A stretch of 64,000 nucleotides of DNA from JAHBWV01 sp964588385 (GTDB taxonomy: Bacteria; Planctomycetota; Phycisphaerae; Phycisphaerales; UBA1924): positions 58,925-122,924 of the forward strand of contig CAZPPG010000003.1 in NCBI GenBank assembly GCA_964588385.1. The letters are read 5' to 3'. Of this stretch, positions 52,745 to 61,736 are shown piece by piece. The translations under genes and the position numbers were made by a program. Below the pieces are notes generated by a model, which worked only from the letters and a program-made list of their open reading frames with translations, ran no database searches and was not told where the DNA came from. Within the stretch, counting starts at the first letter, position 1; each line of letters begins with the position of its first letter.

Positions 52745-55320
52745 AGCTGGAACGCCCTCTTCCTGAACCGTTGCCGGACCACCTCCGCAACCGTGTTCAC
52801 CGCAAACGTCATCACGAAGAGCACCAGCGCCGCCAGAAACAGCATCCGGTAATGCGTGCTCCCCTGCACCGCTTCGGGCAACTCCACCGCGATGTTCGCC
52901 GACAGCGTGCGGAACCCGTTGAAGACATTCCACTCAAGAATCGAGGTGTTCCCCGCCGCCATCAGCACAATCATCGTCTCACCGACCGCGCGGCCGAACC
53001 CGATCATCGTCGCCGAGAACAACCCGCTCATCGCCGTCGGCACGATCACCCGCCACGCCGTCTGCCACGGCGTCGCCCCTGCGCCGAGCGAAGCCGCCCG
53101 CAGATGCTCAGGCACCGCGTTGAGCGCATCCTCAGCCACCGTATAGATGATCGGGATCACCGCGAAACCCATCACAAATCCAACGATCATCGCGTTCCGC
53201 TGCACGTACGTCCCGACCACCGATCCCCGCAAGTCCAGGCCCAGACTTCCGAGAGCCATCCCGAACAGCCCCGCGCTCGCGAGCCCGACCGCAACGATCA
53301 CGATGAACACGCCCATGTCCATGGCCGCCACCATCCTCCGCGACGGTGCTCGCCCGGGACTCCGCGCCCACGCCTCAAGAATCCGGCTCTTGGCCAGAAG
53401 TCCGGCGCCGATGCACAGCGGCGACAGCAGCACCATCCACCCCGGCGCCGGCCCACCCTGCTCACCGGTGAGCCACGCCTTCAGGTCTCCGTCAAAGAGC
53501 GCCCGCTCCACCAGCGGCCCAACAAACGCCGCCGCGCCGACAGCCGACAACGCCATCACGATCATCACCAGCGGCCGACGCGATCCGAACCTGATCGCCA
53601 TCGTTCGAGGCAGCATCTGCCACAGGCACGCACCGAACACCAGCGACGTCGGAATCAGCAGCAGCGCCGCCAGCGTCGCCGGCACCACGTGCTCAATGAA
53701 TGGCGCAAAGATGATCGCCGCAAGAAAGCCCAGCACCACGCTCGGAAGACTCGCCATCATCTCGATCATCGGTTTCACGGTCGCCCGCGTCCGCCGCGGC
53801 ATGAACTCGCTCGTGTAAATCGCCGCCAGGATCGCCACCGGCAATCCAAAGAGCATGCAGTACACCGTCGCCTTGATCGTGCCGAACACGAGGGGCACCA
53901 TCCCGAACTTCTCTTCAAAGTCGTCCGTGCCGCTCGACGACTGCCAGATGTGCTCAGGCTCGTTGTACCCCTCGTACCACACCTTGCCCACCATCGACCT
54001 GGCCGAACTCTCCGGATGCTTCGCCTCGAACGGCCAGACCCGAAGCTCATCCCCCGACACCGCCAGGAGCGCATCGCTCTTGGGCGAAATTCCGACCGTT
54101 TCCTGTGCCGCCCCCTCCGTCTTCACCGTGGCCAGCAACTTCCCGTTCGTCGTGAAACGCACCTGCGTCGTCCCGCCCACGCTCGAGTACGTCACAATCC
54201 GCTTCCGCGCCGACGGGCCGATCGCCGCAATCGCCGTCCCATCGCCCTCGAACTTCCGCGTCGGACGAAGCCGCACGCCGTCAACCGTGCCCGCGTCCTC
54301 CGGCTTCGTGCGAAACCACATCGTCACCAGCCCCGCAGAGTCCCCCACCAGCAGCGACGATCGCCCCAGCAGAAACTCCGCCGCCGTCACCATAACCCCT
54401 TCCTCGGGCGTCAGGTCCAGCGTCTCCGCAATCGCCGGCTTGTTGATATCGCGAGTGTCCACCCGCAGCGCCACCCCGTCCGGCCACAGAAGGAACACGC
54501 AATCCCCGTTCCCTGTGATCAGCAGCCGCTCGGGCCTTCCCTTCCCCGGCGGCATCTCAATCGGCGTCTCCGCGCCGGAAAGCCGCGTCGTCTCCTCCCC
54601 CGTCATCAGGTTCGTGCGCTTCGTCACACTCTTGGTTAGGAGCGCCCCGCCCTCGGTGTACGCCGCAATCACGTACCCGCTCGATACATGCGCCTCATCG
54701 ATCAGCAGGATCCCGCTCGAAGCCGCCCGCGTCGGTGCCTCAAGAACCACCTCAAACCGCTGCCCGCGCACCTGACCGTCCGCGACCGCCTCGTACACGC
54801 GATCGCCGATGCTCCGGCGCTCTCCCTGCTTCATCCCTCGGAGCGCATCGGGCACCGTCTCGTTTGACAGGATCTCCGACACAAACCGGAACCGCCCCTG
54901 TCGGATCGTCCCGTCCGGGTACCCGAACACCGCATCCGGACGCTCAAAGTCGATCGATGCCGCCGATGGAACTCCATCCGCGAACGGTTCCTGCCGGCCG
55001 ATCTGCTCCCCCGTGTCCGGCCTCAGCAGCCGAACCGACCAGTCCTCGCCGAGCACCCAGGCGATCGACAGGTACTCATCAACGCGGACCGCACGCGGGT
55101 CCGCCCCCAGCCCCGGAACCGTGAACCGGCGCTCCGCGCCGACCGAGCTCCCCTTGAAAAGCGGGATCACAACCAGCGTCAGAAACACGCACACCAGCAG
55201 CACCGCCGCGATCACCATCAGGCCGCCCACGCTGATCACGACGCCCGCAAGGCGATCCACCAGAGGAACGCTCCAGTGTGTGCGCCGGCTCCGGGTCGGC
55301 GTCGAGTTGGCGTCGGCCAT
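52741..55320 (-). CDS. pstC: Phosphate ABC transporter permease PstC with propeller-like insert
   Basis: An 859-residue permease. The first helix (about 25-60) is followed by about 400 extracytoplasmic residues with repeated beta segments, resembling a WD40-type propeller (for example SIAWVLGEDWSVRLLRPDTGEQ and LLAVSGDELRVWPFEA). The usual permease core starts near 475: FGTIKATVYCMLFGLPVAIL, MASLPSVVLGFLAAI, and the EAA loop EDALNAVPEHLRAASLGAGAT. ATG 55320 has GGAG six bases upstream; an ATG 18 bases earlier does not. It follows pstS across a hairpin that may lower its expression. Confidence 0.9.
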   Translation of the reverse strand: MADANSTPTRSRRTHWSVPLVDRLAGVVISVGGLMVIAAVLLVCVFLTLVVIPLFKGSSVGAERRFTVPGLGADPRAVRVDEYLSIAWVLGEDWSVRLLRPDTGEQIGRQEPFADGVPSAASIDFERPDAVFGYPDGTIRQGRFRFVSEILSNETVPDALRGMKQGERRSIGDRVYEAVADGQVRGQRFEVVLEAPTRAASSGILLIDEAHVSSGYVIAAYTEGGALLTKSVTKRTNLMTGEETTRLSGAETPIEMPPGKGRPERLLITGNGDCVFLLWPDGVALRVDTRDINKPAIAETLDLTPEEGVMVTAAEFLLGRSSLLVGDSAGLVTMWFRTKPEDAGTVDGVRLRPTRKFEGDGTAIAAIGPSARKRIVTYSSVGGTTQVRFTTNGKLLATVKTEGAAQETVGISPKSDALLAVSGDELRVWPFEAKHPESSARSMVGKVWYEGYNEPEHIWQSSSGTDDFEEKFGMVPLVFGTIKATVYCMLFGLPVAILAAIYTSEFMPRRTRATVKPMIEMMASLPSVVLGFLAAIIFAPFIEHVVPATLAALLLIPTSLVFGACLWQMLPRTMAIRFGSRRPLVMIVMALSAVGAAAFVGPLVERALFDGDLKAWLTGEQGGPAPGWMVLLSPLCIGAGLLAKSRILEAWARSPGRAPSRRMVAAMDMGVFIVIVAVGLASAGLFGMALGSLGLDLRGSVVGTYVQRNAMIVGFVMGFAVIPIIYTVAEDALNAVPEHLRAASLGAGATPWQTAWRVIVPTAMSGLFSATMIGFGRAVGETMIVLMAAGNTSILEWNVFNGFRTLSANIAVELPEAVQGSTHYRMLFLAALVLFVMTFAVNTVAEVVRQRFRKRAFQL

Positions 55321-55342
55321 GGACAGCTCCATCTTCATGCAG

Positions 55343-55382
55343 CGGCAGAAAGAAACGGGCGGCCCAGCGAGAGCCGCCCGTT
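55343..55382 (-). terminator. Hairpin and U-tract between pstS and pstC (candidate attenuator)
   Basis: On the minus strand a perfect 10-pair stem (AACGGGCGGC with GCCGCCCGTT, 9-base loop) is followed by TTCTTTCTG. It lies between the pstS stop and the pstC start. Partial termination here would give more binding protein than permease, as is usual for ABC importers. Confidence 0.7.
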
Positions 55383-55441
55383 CTGTATCCTACATCAACT
55401 GATCCGCCGAAGCCGAGCCGCCGTCCCGCGGATCGGCTCGC

Positions 55442-56407
55442 TCACTTCAGCTTCTCGAGCTGCTGCTGCGCAAGCTTTGCCGTCAGCGGGTAGTAGCCGT
55501 CCTTGATCACGTCCGCCTGGCCCTCAGCGCTCAACACGTAGCGCAGGAACTCCCGACGCAGCTGGTCCATCTGCTCGCCCGGCTTCTTGTTGACGTACAC
55601 ATAAAGGAACCGGGCCAGCGGATACTCGCCCGAGTACGCATTCTCCGGCTTGGCCTCGACCGCCGGAGTAGAGGCGTCAGGAGAGAGAGGAACCGCACGC
55701 ACATCAGCCGTGATGTACCCGATGCCGCTGTACCCGATCGCAAACTTGTCGCTCGCAACCGCCTGGACGACCGACGAAGAACCCGGCTGTTCCTTCACGG
55801 ACGGCTTGTAGTCGCCCTTGAACAGCGCGTGCTCCTTGAAGTACCCGTACGTGCCCGATGCCGAGTTGCGGCCGTACATCGAGATGGGCTTGTTCGCCCA
55901 CTCGCCGCTCAGCCCCAGATCGCCCCAGGTCACGATGTCCGTCGAGTTGCCGCCCTTGCGAGTGGACGAGAAGATCGCGTCCACCTGTTGCATGGACAAC
56001 GACTTGATCGGATTGTCCTTGTGGACATACACCGCCAGCATGTCGATGCTCGTGCCGATCTCAGTGGGCTTGTAGCCGAACTTGGCCTCGAACTCATCGA
56101 TCTCCGAGCTCTTCATCGCGCGGCTCATCGGACCAAACTGGGCCGTGCCCGCGATCAGCGCCGCAGGAGCCGTCGAAGAGCCCTTGCCCTCAATCTCCAC
56201 GTTAACGTTCGGGTAGAACTTCTTGAACCCCTCAAGCCACAGGGCCATCTCGTTGTTCATCGTGTCAGAGCCGATGCTCTTGGCCGTACCCGACACGCCG
56301 TCAACCTTTGTATACTTGGGCAAGCCCGGGTCGAGCTTGACGCTCTGAGCACCGGCCATACCGGCCACAAGGCCCATCGCCGCGAAGAGACCGAACATCT
56401 TCCTCAT
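55442..56407 (-). CDS. pstS: Phosphate-binding protein PstS
   Basis: A 321-residue periplasmic phosphate receptor with a signal peptide (MRKMFGLFAAMGLVAGMAGAQ). SIGSDTMNNEMALWLEGF, KGSSTAPAALIAGTAQFGPMSR and YGRNSASGTYGYFKEHAL are the phosphate-binding loops, and LARFLYVYVNKKPG is typical of the family. ATG 56407 has GGAG eight bases upstream; the longer frame upstream is not conserved. It is the first gene of the pst operon, with a PHO-box-like direct repeat about 115 bases before it. The protein delivers phosphate to PstC-PstA. Confidence 0.95.
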   Translation of the reverse strand: MRKMFGLFAAMGLVAGMAGAQSVKLDPGLPKYTKVDGVSGTAKSIGSDTMNNEMALWLEGFKKFYPNVNVEIEGKGSSTAPAALIAGTAQFGPMSRAMKSSEIDEFEAKFGYKPTEIGTSIDMLAVYVHKDNPIKSLSMQQVDAIFSSTRKGGNSTDIVTWGDLGLSGEWANKPISMYGRNSASGTYGYFKEHALFKGDYKPSVKEQPGSSSVVQAVASDKFAIGYSGIGYITADVRAVPLSPDASTPAVEAKPENAYSGEYPLARFLYVYVNKKPGEQMDQLRREFLRYVLSAEGQADVIKDGYYPLTAKLAQQQLEKLK

Positions 56408-56496
56408 GAGTCGCACTCCATAATCGCCATTGCGGACATTGCGGAAAGGTCGGCTCCGCCGGACGCTCCGACGATGCCAATGCACGAACGGAGAAA

Positions 56497-56539
56497 TGTT
56501 AAGAAGAGCCGTCCGCCCGATGGTTAAGGTCGCGTCAAG
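56497..56539 (-). promoter_or_regulatory. PHO-box-like direct repeats upstream of pstS
   Basis: Read on the minus strand, CTTGACG-CGAC-CTTAACC (56539-56522) has the 7-4-7 layout (11-base period) of a PHO box, and a third unit CTTAACA lies at 56503-56497. The units resemble the CTTACAT half-sites of PhoB boxes only partly. The position, in the 196-base gap before pstS, suits control by phosphate starvation. No PhoB/PhoR gene is in the window. Confidence 0.35.
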
Positions 56540-56603
56540 AACGCGCGATGACCTCCACAAAGGAATGTCGCGCGCAGGCCTATGCAAGCCCAGTTCCGGG
56601 CCA

Positions 56604-58001
56604 TCATCCCATCCAAAGCCACCCAATGCCCGACACCGCCAGACCAACCCCAACCAGCGCTTTCGTCCAATGCGCCACGCGATGGACCCTGCGTCCAACC
56701 CCATCATCCCCTGCAAACGCCCGTAAACGCTCCATCCGCTGCCCCAGCGTTCCGTGCAGAAAGTCGCGCCGGTTCACCGAGACCCTGTTCAGCGCCGCCA
56801 CCCGACCGAGCGCACCGACCATCGCCGCACACGCCGCCAAACGCCCCATCCCCATCCGCTCCATCGTCTCCGCCGCGATGATGTCCGCCTGCGCCTCGAA
56901 CCGGCGGCTCACCGCCCCGATCACCAAGCCGATCGCGACAAACACCCCAACTCCGAAACCGCCGCCCTCTCCCAACGCCGCACCGATCGCCTGAACCCCG
57001 AGCGAGGTCGTCATCGCCGCACCAGCCATCCATGGAATGTGCCATCGCTTGACGTGCGCCACCTCATGCGCCACCACCGCCGCCAGCATGGGCTCGTCCA
57101 GACCCGCCGCCAGTCTCTCGGAAATGAGGACGGCCCGCGTCCCCGGCACCATCCCCATGACCATCGCATTCGCCTGTCCCATGCTCGGTCGCCAGAGACG
57201 GACGGGGAGCGGACGCAGCCCGTGGCTCGCGCACACGCTCGCCACAAGCTCCACCAGCCGCCCAGATCGCACCCGCACCGTCGGGAGCACGCGCCCCACC
57301 ATCACCGGCGCGCCCAGCGCAACAACGACCACCCCCGCCATCACGACGCCATTGCCAATCCCTGTCAGCTCAAGCGCTCCCGCCCCCTCGCCCGCAACAA
57401 ACGTCCCCGGCCGGATTCCGTCAATCGCGACCAGCATCGTACCGACGCCCTCAATCCATGCCAGGAAAGCAAGCCCCGGCAGCAGCGTGCACAGAATCCC
57501 CTCACGAATCCTGAGCGTGATCCACGCGGGCAAAGCGTGCATCCCCGAAAGCTCGCCACCCTCATCAAGCTCTCGCACCAGAATCGCACCGCGCAGACGC
57601 CGCTCCAGCCCGTGCCCCTTCGTCGCAATCACCGCAGTTGATACAACCCACGGCACGCACGCCGCCAGCTCATCAAGCAGCACCCAGTCGCCCATCCACG
57701 CCCGCACCGTGTCAAGCCACCCCAGCCACGCGATCGCCGCCGCCGTTGAAAGCCCCGCGCACAACTGCTCGATCGCAAGCAGACGCGACGTCCGGGAGAT
57801 CGTTCTCCAGCTTCCCGTCCGATCGATACGCCGCTGCCACATCCCGACAAGAGGCCACGTCGCCAGCGACGGCCCAACGATCAGCCCCATCGATACCCAC
57901 GCCGCACCGCTCTCGCCCAGAACGCCCGGCAGCTCGGGCGCGCCCGGCTCCAGCCGCGACATGATCGCGAGCAGCACGAGAATGGGCGTCAGCATCATCA
58001 T
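56604..58001 (-). CDS. M48-type membrane metalloprotease
   Basis: A 465-residue membrane protein with six or more helices. VVAHEVAHVKRWH holds the HExxH zinc motif (H312, E313, H316), and SRRFEAQADIIAAE holds the third ligand E369 with D373, the HtpX/Ste24 (M48) pattern. ANAMVMGMVPGTRAVLISERL before it is also typical. It probably degrades damaged membrane proteins from the cytoplasmic side. It starts 14 bases after the lipoprotein gene and ends 196 bases upstream of pstS. Its N-terminal half has no recognisable domain beyond helices. Confidence 0.85.
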   Translation of the reverse strand: MMMLTPILVLLAIMSRLEPGAPELPGVLGESGAAWVSMGLIVGPSLATWPLVGMWQRRIDRTGSWRTISRTSRLLAIEQLCAGLSTAAAIAWLGWLDTVRAWMGDWVLLDELAACVPWVVSTAVIATKGHGLERRLRGAILVRELDEGGELSGMHALPAWITLRIREGILCTLLPGLAFLAWIEGVGTMLVAIDGIRPGTFVAGEGAGALELTGIGNGVVMAGVVVVALGAPVMVGRVLPTVRVRSGRLVELVASVCASHGLRPLPVRLWRPSMGQANAMVMGMVPGTRAVLISERLAAGLDEPMLAAVVAHEVAHVKRWHIPWMAGAAMTTSLGVQAIGAALGEGGGFGVGVFVAIGLVIGAVSRRFEAQADIIAAETMERMGMGRLAACAAMVGALGRVAALNRVSVNRRDFLHGTLGQRMERLRAFAGDDGVGRRVHRVAHWTKALVGVGLAVSGIGWLWMG

Positions 58002-58015
58002 CTGGCTGCGGCGGC

Positions 58016-59533
58016 TTACCTCTTCAACTCGCCCAGATCCACAACGTACCCCCCGGGGAAATACGCATCAACGTTCAGCACGCTGTCATTGAGACTCGTG
58101 AGAACAATGCACGCCCGTCCAAGTCGGGCAGCGTAATCCAGATCCCCCTCGCTCGGCCCCGCGTACTCCCGATTCTGTGACTTCTGCACATGGAAGTGAT
58201 AGTGCGCCAGCCCGCGATCGCTCGCGGAAATCAGATCGTCCGACGCCACGAACTTGCGATCACCCATCCGATTGCTCGGACGCGGCGGATACATCGTGAC
58301 CAGGAACGCATCCGAACCGGAAGCGGAGATCATGCCTCCGTACTCCGTCGTTGTGTCCGAGCGATCCATCGTGATCTGCGAGTAAATGGCGTCCGTCAGC
58401 GCCCGCTCCTTCAATGCGTCATCCAGCACCAGCAGAACCAGCACGTCGCCCCAGCAGAGATTGCCCGCCTGCCGGTCGAGTTGCTCCGGCACCTGCTTCG
58501 TGTAATCCACACCGATCGCTCGCTCGTGGATCTCTCGCCCCTGCATCCGCGTCCGCATCTCGGAGAGCAACTCCTCGCGCGTCGCCCTCAACCACTCCGG
58601 CCGCTTGACCGAGGCCCACCGCACGTGCTCCAGATGCAGCAGCCGCAGGCCCTCCACCTGATCGTCGCGCAGCTCCGCGACGACCGGGCGAACCGCTGCC
58701 CACCACGCAGCATTCGACTTCTTCGCCGGATCACGCAGACTGTCCAGCCAGCGAAGCTCCTCCCCGTTCCGAGGCACGACCCGCATCTCCGCATAACAGA
58801 TCCGGATGTCATTGAGCGTCCGATCGTCCGGCGGAAAGGCCACGGTCGATTGGGGCGAAACAAGCGACGCACGCAGCGAGCCGTCCGCATCAAGCCGCGC
58901 CAGGACGTCCCACGCCGCGGCCCGCGTCCGCAGATCCCACCGAAGCTTGTATGGTCCCGGATCGGTCTCGGGATCGACAAACACATCAAACGCAATCCGC
59001 GCAGGATCAACGCCAGGATGCAGCTTCTCGATCGCCAGTCGCTCCACCCGCGTCGCCTCCGGCTCCTCGGGCTGCACCGTCGCCCACTGCCGGATGATCG
59101 CAGGCGTCATGTCCGTCCAGCCCCGCGCCGCGCTCAGATTGCACAGGTATGCCACGATCGTCCGGTTCTGCTCGTTTGGAAGCAGCAGCTTCGCCATCGC
59201 GCGGCTGTCGGCAAGGCCCTCCGCATCCGTTTCGTTCATCAACTGGTCGATCACCGCAAGCCGCACCTGCCCCGGAACGTTCGAAGCCCACGCGATGTCC
59301 TTGAACGTCTTCCGGACCGCATCGCGCTCAAGCCCGCTGCCGCTCGCCGGATCACTCTCCGCCCACGCCTCAACCGCCGCCTCGGCACGACGCTGGGGCG
59401 AGAGCTTCGGATCACGCACCCGCGTCAGCGAGTCGTTCTCCATCGATGCCGAAGAGCAGCCGCCCAGCAGGCCGACGCCGCCGAGCAGAAACGCGAGAGC
59501 CACCACCGGCACTAAATGCACGCATCGCTTCAT
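58016..59533 (-). CDS. Hypothetical lipoprotein
   Basis: A 505-residue protein with a lipoprotein signal peptide: MKRCVHLVPVVALAFLLGG followed by VGLLGGCSS, in which the Cys would be lipidated. The mature protein is soluble and mostly helical at first (AEAAVEAWAESD, VRLAVIDQLMNET), with later segments such as LVLLVLDDALKERAL. I see no catalytic motif. The pattern of short helical repeats with remarks of HEAT type is weak. It is the first gene of a pair with the M48 protease and is divergent from tetR across 219 bases. Confidence 0.75.
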   Translation of the reverse strand: MKRCVHLVPVVALAFLLGGVGLLGGCSSASMENDSLTRVRDPKLSPQRRAEAAVEAWAESDPASGSGLERDAVRKTFKDIAWASNVPGQVRLAVIDQLMNETDAEGLADSRAMAKLLLPNEQNRTIVAYLCNLSAARGWTDMTPAIIRQWATVQPEEPEATRVERLAIEKLHPGVDPARIAFDVFVDPETDPGPYKLRWDLRTRAAAWDVLARLDADGSLRASLVSPQSTVAFPPDDRTLNDIRICYAEMRVVPRNGEELRWLDSLRDPAKKSNAAWWAAVRPVVAELRDDQVEGLRLLHLEHVRWASVKRPEWLRATREELLSEMRTRMQGREIHERAIGVDYTKQVPEQLDRQAGNLCWGDVLVLLVLDDALKERALTDAIYSQITMDRSDTTTEYGGMISASGSDAFLVTMYPPRPSNRMGDRKFVASDDLISASDRGLAHYHFHVQKSQNREYAGPSEGDLDYAARLGRACIVLTSLNDSVLNVDAYFPGGYVVDLGELKR

Positions 59534-59705
59534 GATGGCGGAGTTTAGCATCGCGCCCGCCGGTCGCCGTCATGGCGCGCCCACCGCCCCGTCCTGAGCC
59601 GCTTCCTTCCCCCGCGCTCCCGCCAACGCCAACCCCACCGCCCCCCACGGAACCCCATGAAATCCCCGAAAGCACCCTCGCCCGCACCGACGGAGCCCTC
59701 ACAAT

Positions 59706-59739
59706 CCGTCCGGACGGTTGAAACCGACCGTCTGGACGG
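59706..59739. promoter_or_regulatory. Twin palindromic operators upstream of tetR
   Basis: CCGTC-CG-GACGG (59706-59717) and CCGTC-TG-GACGG (59728-59739) are two perfect copies of the same CCGTC-N2-GACGG palindrome, 22 bases apart centre to centre, about two helix turns. The second lies 13 bases before the tetR ATG. This is the expected arrangement for autorepression by a TetR dimer. Confidence 0.75.
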
Positions 59740-59752
59740 TACAGTTCGCCCC

Positions 59753-60436
59753 ATGGAGCACGTCGGCCCCGTCAACCTGAGAGATCGCATGCTCGACGCC
59801 GCCGAAGCCGTGGTCGTGCGGCAGGGTATCGCGAACCTCACGCTCGAAGCCGTCGCCGCCGAGGCCCGCATGAGCAAGGGCGGCCTCCTCCACCACTTTC
59901 CGAACAAGGACAAGCTCGTTGAGGCCATGGTCATGCGCTGCGCCGACAACTGGCGCCAATGCGTCACCGAGGCCTACGAAAGCGCCCCCGCCGGTGCCGG
60001 CCGCATGGCCCGCGCCCTCCTCAGCCACCTGGAAGATCCCGAGTCCTGGACCGACCAGTGCCAGCGAAGCTCCTCCGCCGTCTTTGCCGCGCTCGCGCAG
60101 AACCCCGCACTCATCCAGCCCATGCGTGAGGTCTACGGAGAGATGCGCGGGCGACTTGCCAAGGACGGCCTCGCACCCGGCGTCGGCGAGACCGTCATCG
60201 CCGCCATGGACGGCCTGTGGCTCTACCGCGTCCTGGGGCTCACACAGGTCGATCGCAACCTGATGAACATGATCCGTCATGTCCTTCAACCGCTGCTGAA
60301 CGCATCCGCCCCCGCCGGGCGCCCCCGCACCGCGCTCAAACCCGCCGCGCCCAAGGCCAAACCCGCCACGCGCCGCGACACGCCGGCGCCCGCGCTCGCA
60401 TCCAAGACATCAACCACACGGAGACGGCAGAAATGA
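59753..60436 (+). CDS. TetR/AcrR-family repressor of the RND pump operon
   Basis: A 227-residue regulator from ATG 59753. RDRMLDAAEAVVVRQGIANLTLEAVAAEARMSKGGLLHHFPNKDKL (10-55) is the TetR helix-turn-helix. The ligand domain follows, and the last 45 residues are Pro/Ala/Lys/Arg-rich and probably disordered. Upstream sequence in the frame contains the twin palindromes, so it is untranslated. The stop overlaps the adaptor ATG by four bases (ATGA). The gene probably represses itself and the pump, with relief by a pump substrate. Confidence 0.92.
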   Translation: MEHVGPVNLRDRMLDAAEAVVVRQGIANLTLEAVAAEARMSKGGLLHHFPNKDKLVEAMVMRCADNWRQCVTEAYESAPAGAGRMARALLSHLEDPESWTDQCQRSSSAVFAALAQNPALIQPMREVYGEMRGRLAKDGLAPGVGETVIAAMDGLWLYRVLGLTQVDRNLMNMIRHVLQPLLNASAPAGRPRTALKPAAPKAKPATRRDTPAPALASKTSTTRRRQK

Positions 60437-61656
60437 GAAGGGCTTGGGCGGTCATCGCTGGTGGACTCGTCGTGGCCGTGATCGGCGTTGTCGGCGCCGT
60501 CATGGTCACGAAGTCCCGACAGAACAAGGGCGATCAGCCGCCCCCATCGTCTTTCGAACCCTCAGAAGCGATCGAGATCGTCGAAGCGCGCGAGATCAAC
60601 TGGCAGCCCATGGCCGACCTCATGGGAACCGTCTTCGCCATGCGGTCGGTCACGGTCCGCAACGAACTCCCCGGCGTCGTCACCCACGTCGGCTTCGACT
60701 CCGGCCAGATCGTCGAGGCCGGACAGATCGTCCTCCAGCAGGACGAGACCACCGACCGGGCCGATCTTGAAGCCGTCACCGCCGCCGTGCGCGTCGCCGA
60801 GGCAAGCGTCGAACAGGCAGATGCGGAGATCATGCTCGCCGAAGCAGAACTCAACCGCCTCACCAGCGTCCAGTCACGCGCCATCGCCGAAGTCGAGATC
60901 GACCGCGCACGCACCAGAGTTGATACCGCCCGTGCGACCCGCGGCCGCTGGGCCGCCGAGGTCGATCAGGCCCGCGCCCGTGTCGCACAGGTCCAAGCCC
61001 GACTCGCCAAGCTCACCATCCGCGCCCCGTTCCGCGCCCGCGCCGGCATGCGCACCGTGCAGGAGGGTCAGTTCCTCTCCGAGGGCGTCAACGTCGTCGA
61101 CCTTCAGGAACTCACCGACACCATCTACCTCGACTTCGCTATCCCCCAGGAATACGCCTCCCGCGCAACCCCCGGCACCATGGTCTCCGTCACCGGCGAC
61201 GCCCTCGGCCCCGACCCCGTCCTCATTAAGGTCGTCGCCGCCGACTCCACGGTCAACAACGAAACCCGCAACCTCCGCGTCCGTGCTCTGGTCGACAACC
61301 CCGGTAACAAGCTCGTCCCCGGCATGTTCGTGCAGGTCCGCGTGCCCATCGACGAGCCCCGCCCATACATCGTTGTGCCCAGCATGGCCATCCGCCGCGC
61401 CGCGTACGCCAACTCGGTCTTCGTCATCGCCGCGGACCCGAAAGGCACGCCCCGCGCCACACAGCGCATCGTCACCCTCGGCCCCACGATCGGCGAAGAC
61501 ATCATCGTCCTCGACGGCCTCAAAATCGGCGAACGCGTCGCCGCGGCCGGCTCCTTCAAGCTGCGCGACGGCGTCAAGGTCATCGAAGGCCCGCCGGCGT
61601 CACCCGAGAGCAACGTCGTCTCAGGCAGCCAGCCCGCCGCCTCGACCGGCGGCTGA
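60433..61656 (+). CDS. RND efflux pump periplasmic adaptor (membrane fusion protein)
   Basis: A 407-residue HlyD/AcrA-type adaptor. An N-terminal helix (AVIAGGLVVAVIGVVGAVMV) anchors it. PGVVTHVGFDSGQIVEAGQIVLQQDE is the first half of the lipoyl domain, about 90 residues of helical hairpin follow (VRVAEASVEQADAEIMLAEAEL), and LTIRAPFRARAGMRTVQEGQFL closes the lipoyl domain. Beta-barrel and membrane-proximal domains come after. It links the inner membrane RND protein to an outer membrane channel, which is not in the window. The start overlaps the tetR stop (ATGA). Confidence 0.93.
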   Translation: MRRAWAVIAGGLVVAVIGVVGAVMVTKSRQNKGDQPPPSSFEPSEAIEIVEAREINWQPMADLMGTVFAMRSVTVRNELPGVVTHVGFDSGQIVEAGQIVLQQDETTDRADLEAVTAAVRVAEASVEQADAEIMLAEAELNRLTSVQSRAIAEVEIDRARTRVDTARATRGRWAAEVDQARARVAQVQARLAKLTIRAPFRARAGMRTVQEGQFLSEGVNVVDLQELTDTIYLDFAIPQEYASRATPGTMVSVTGDALGPDPVLIKVVAADSTVNNETRNLRVRALVDNPGNKLVPGMFVQVRVPIDEPRPYIVVPSMAIRRAAYANSVFVIAADPKGTPRATQRIVTLGPTIGEDIIVLDGLKIGERVAAAGSFKLRDGVKVIEGPPASPESNVVSGSQPAASTGG

Positions 61657-61736
61657 CGCCCGCCCCGCACACCCGCCCAGAACACCCATCAATCCACACA
61701 CCCAACGCCGGCGCCGACGGGCCCGGGGAGCCGCAG

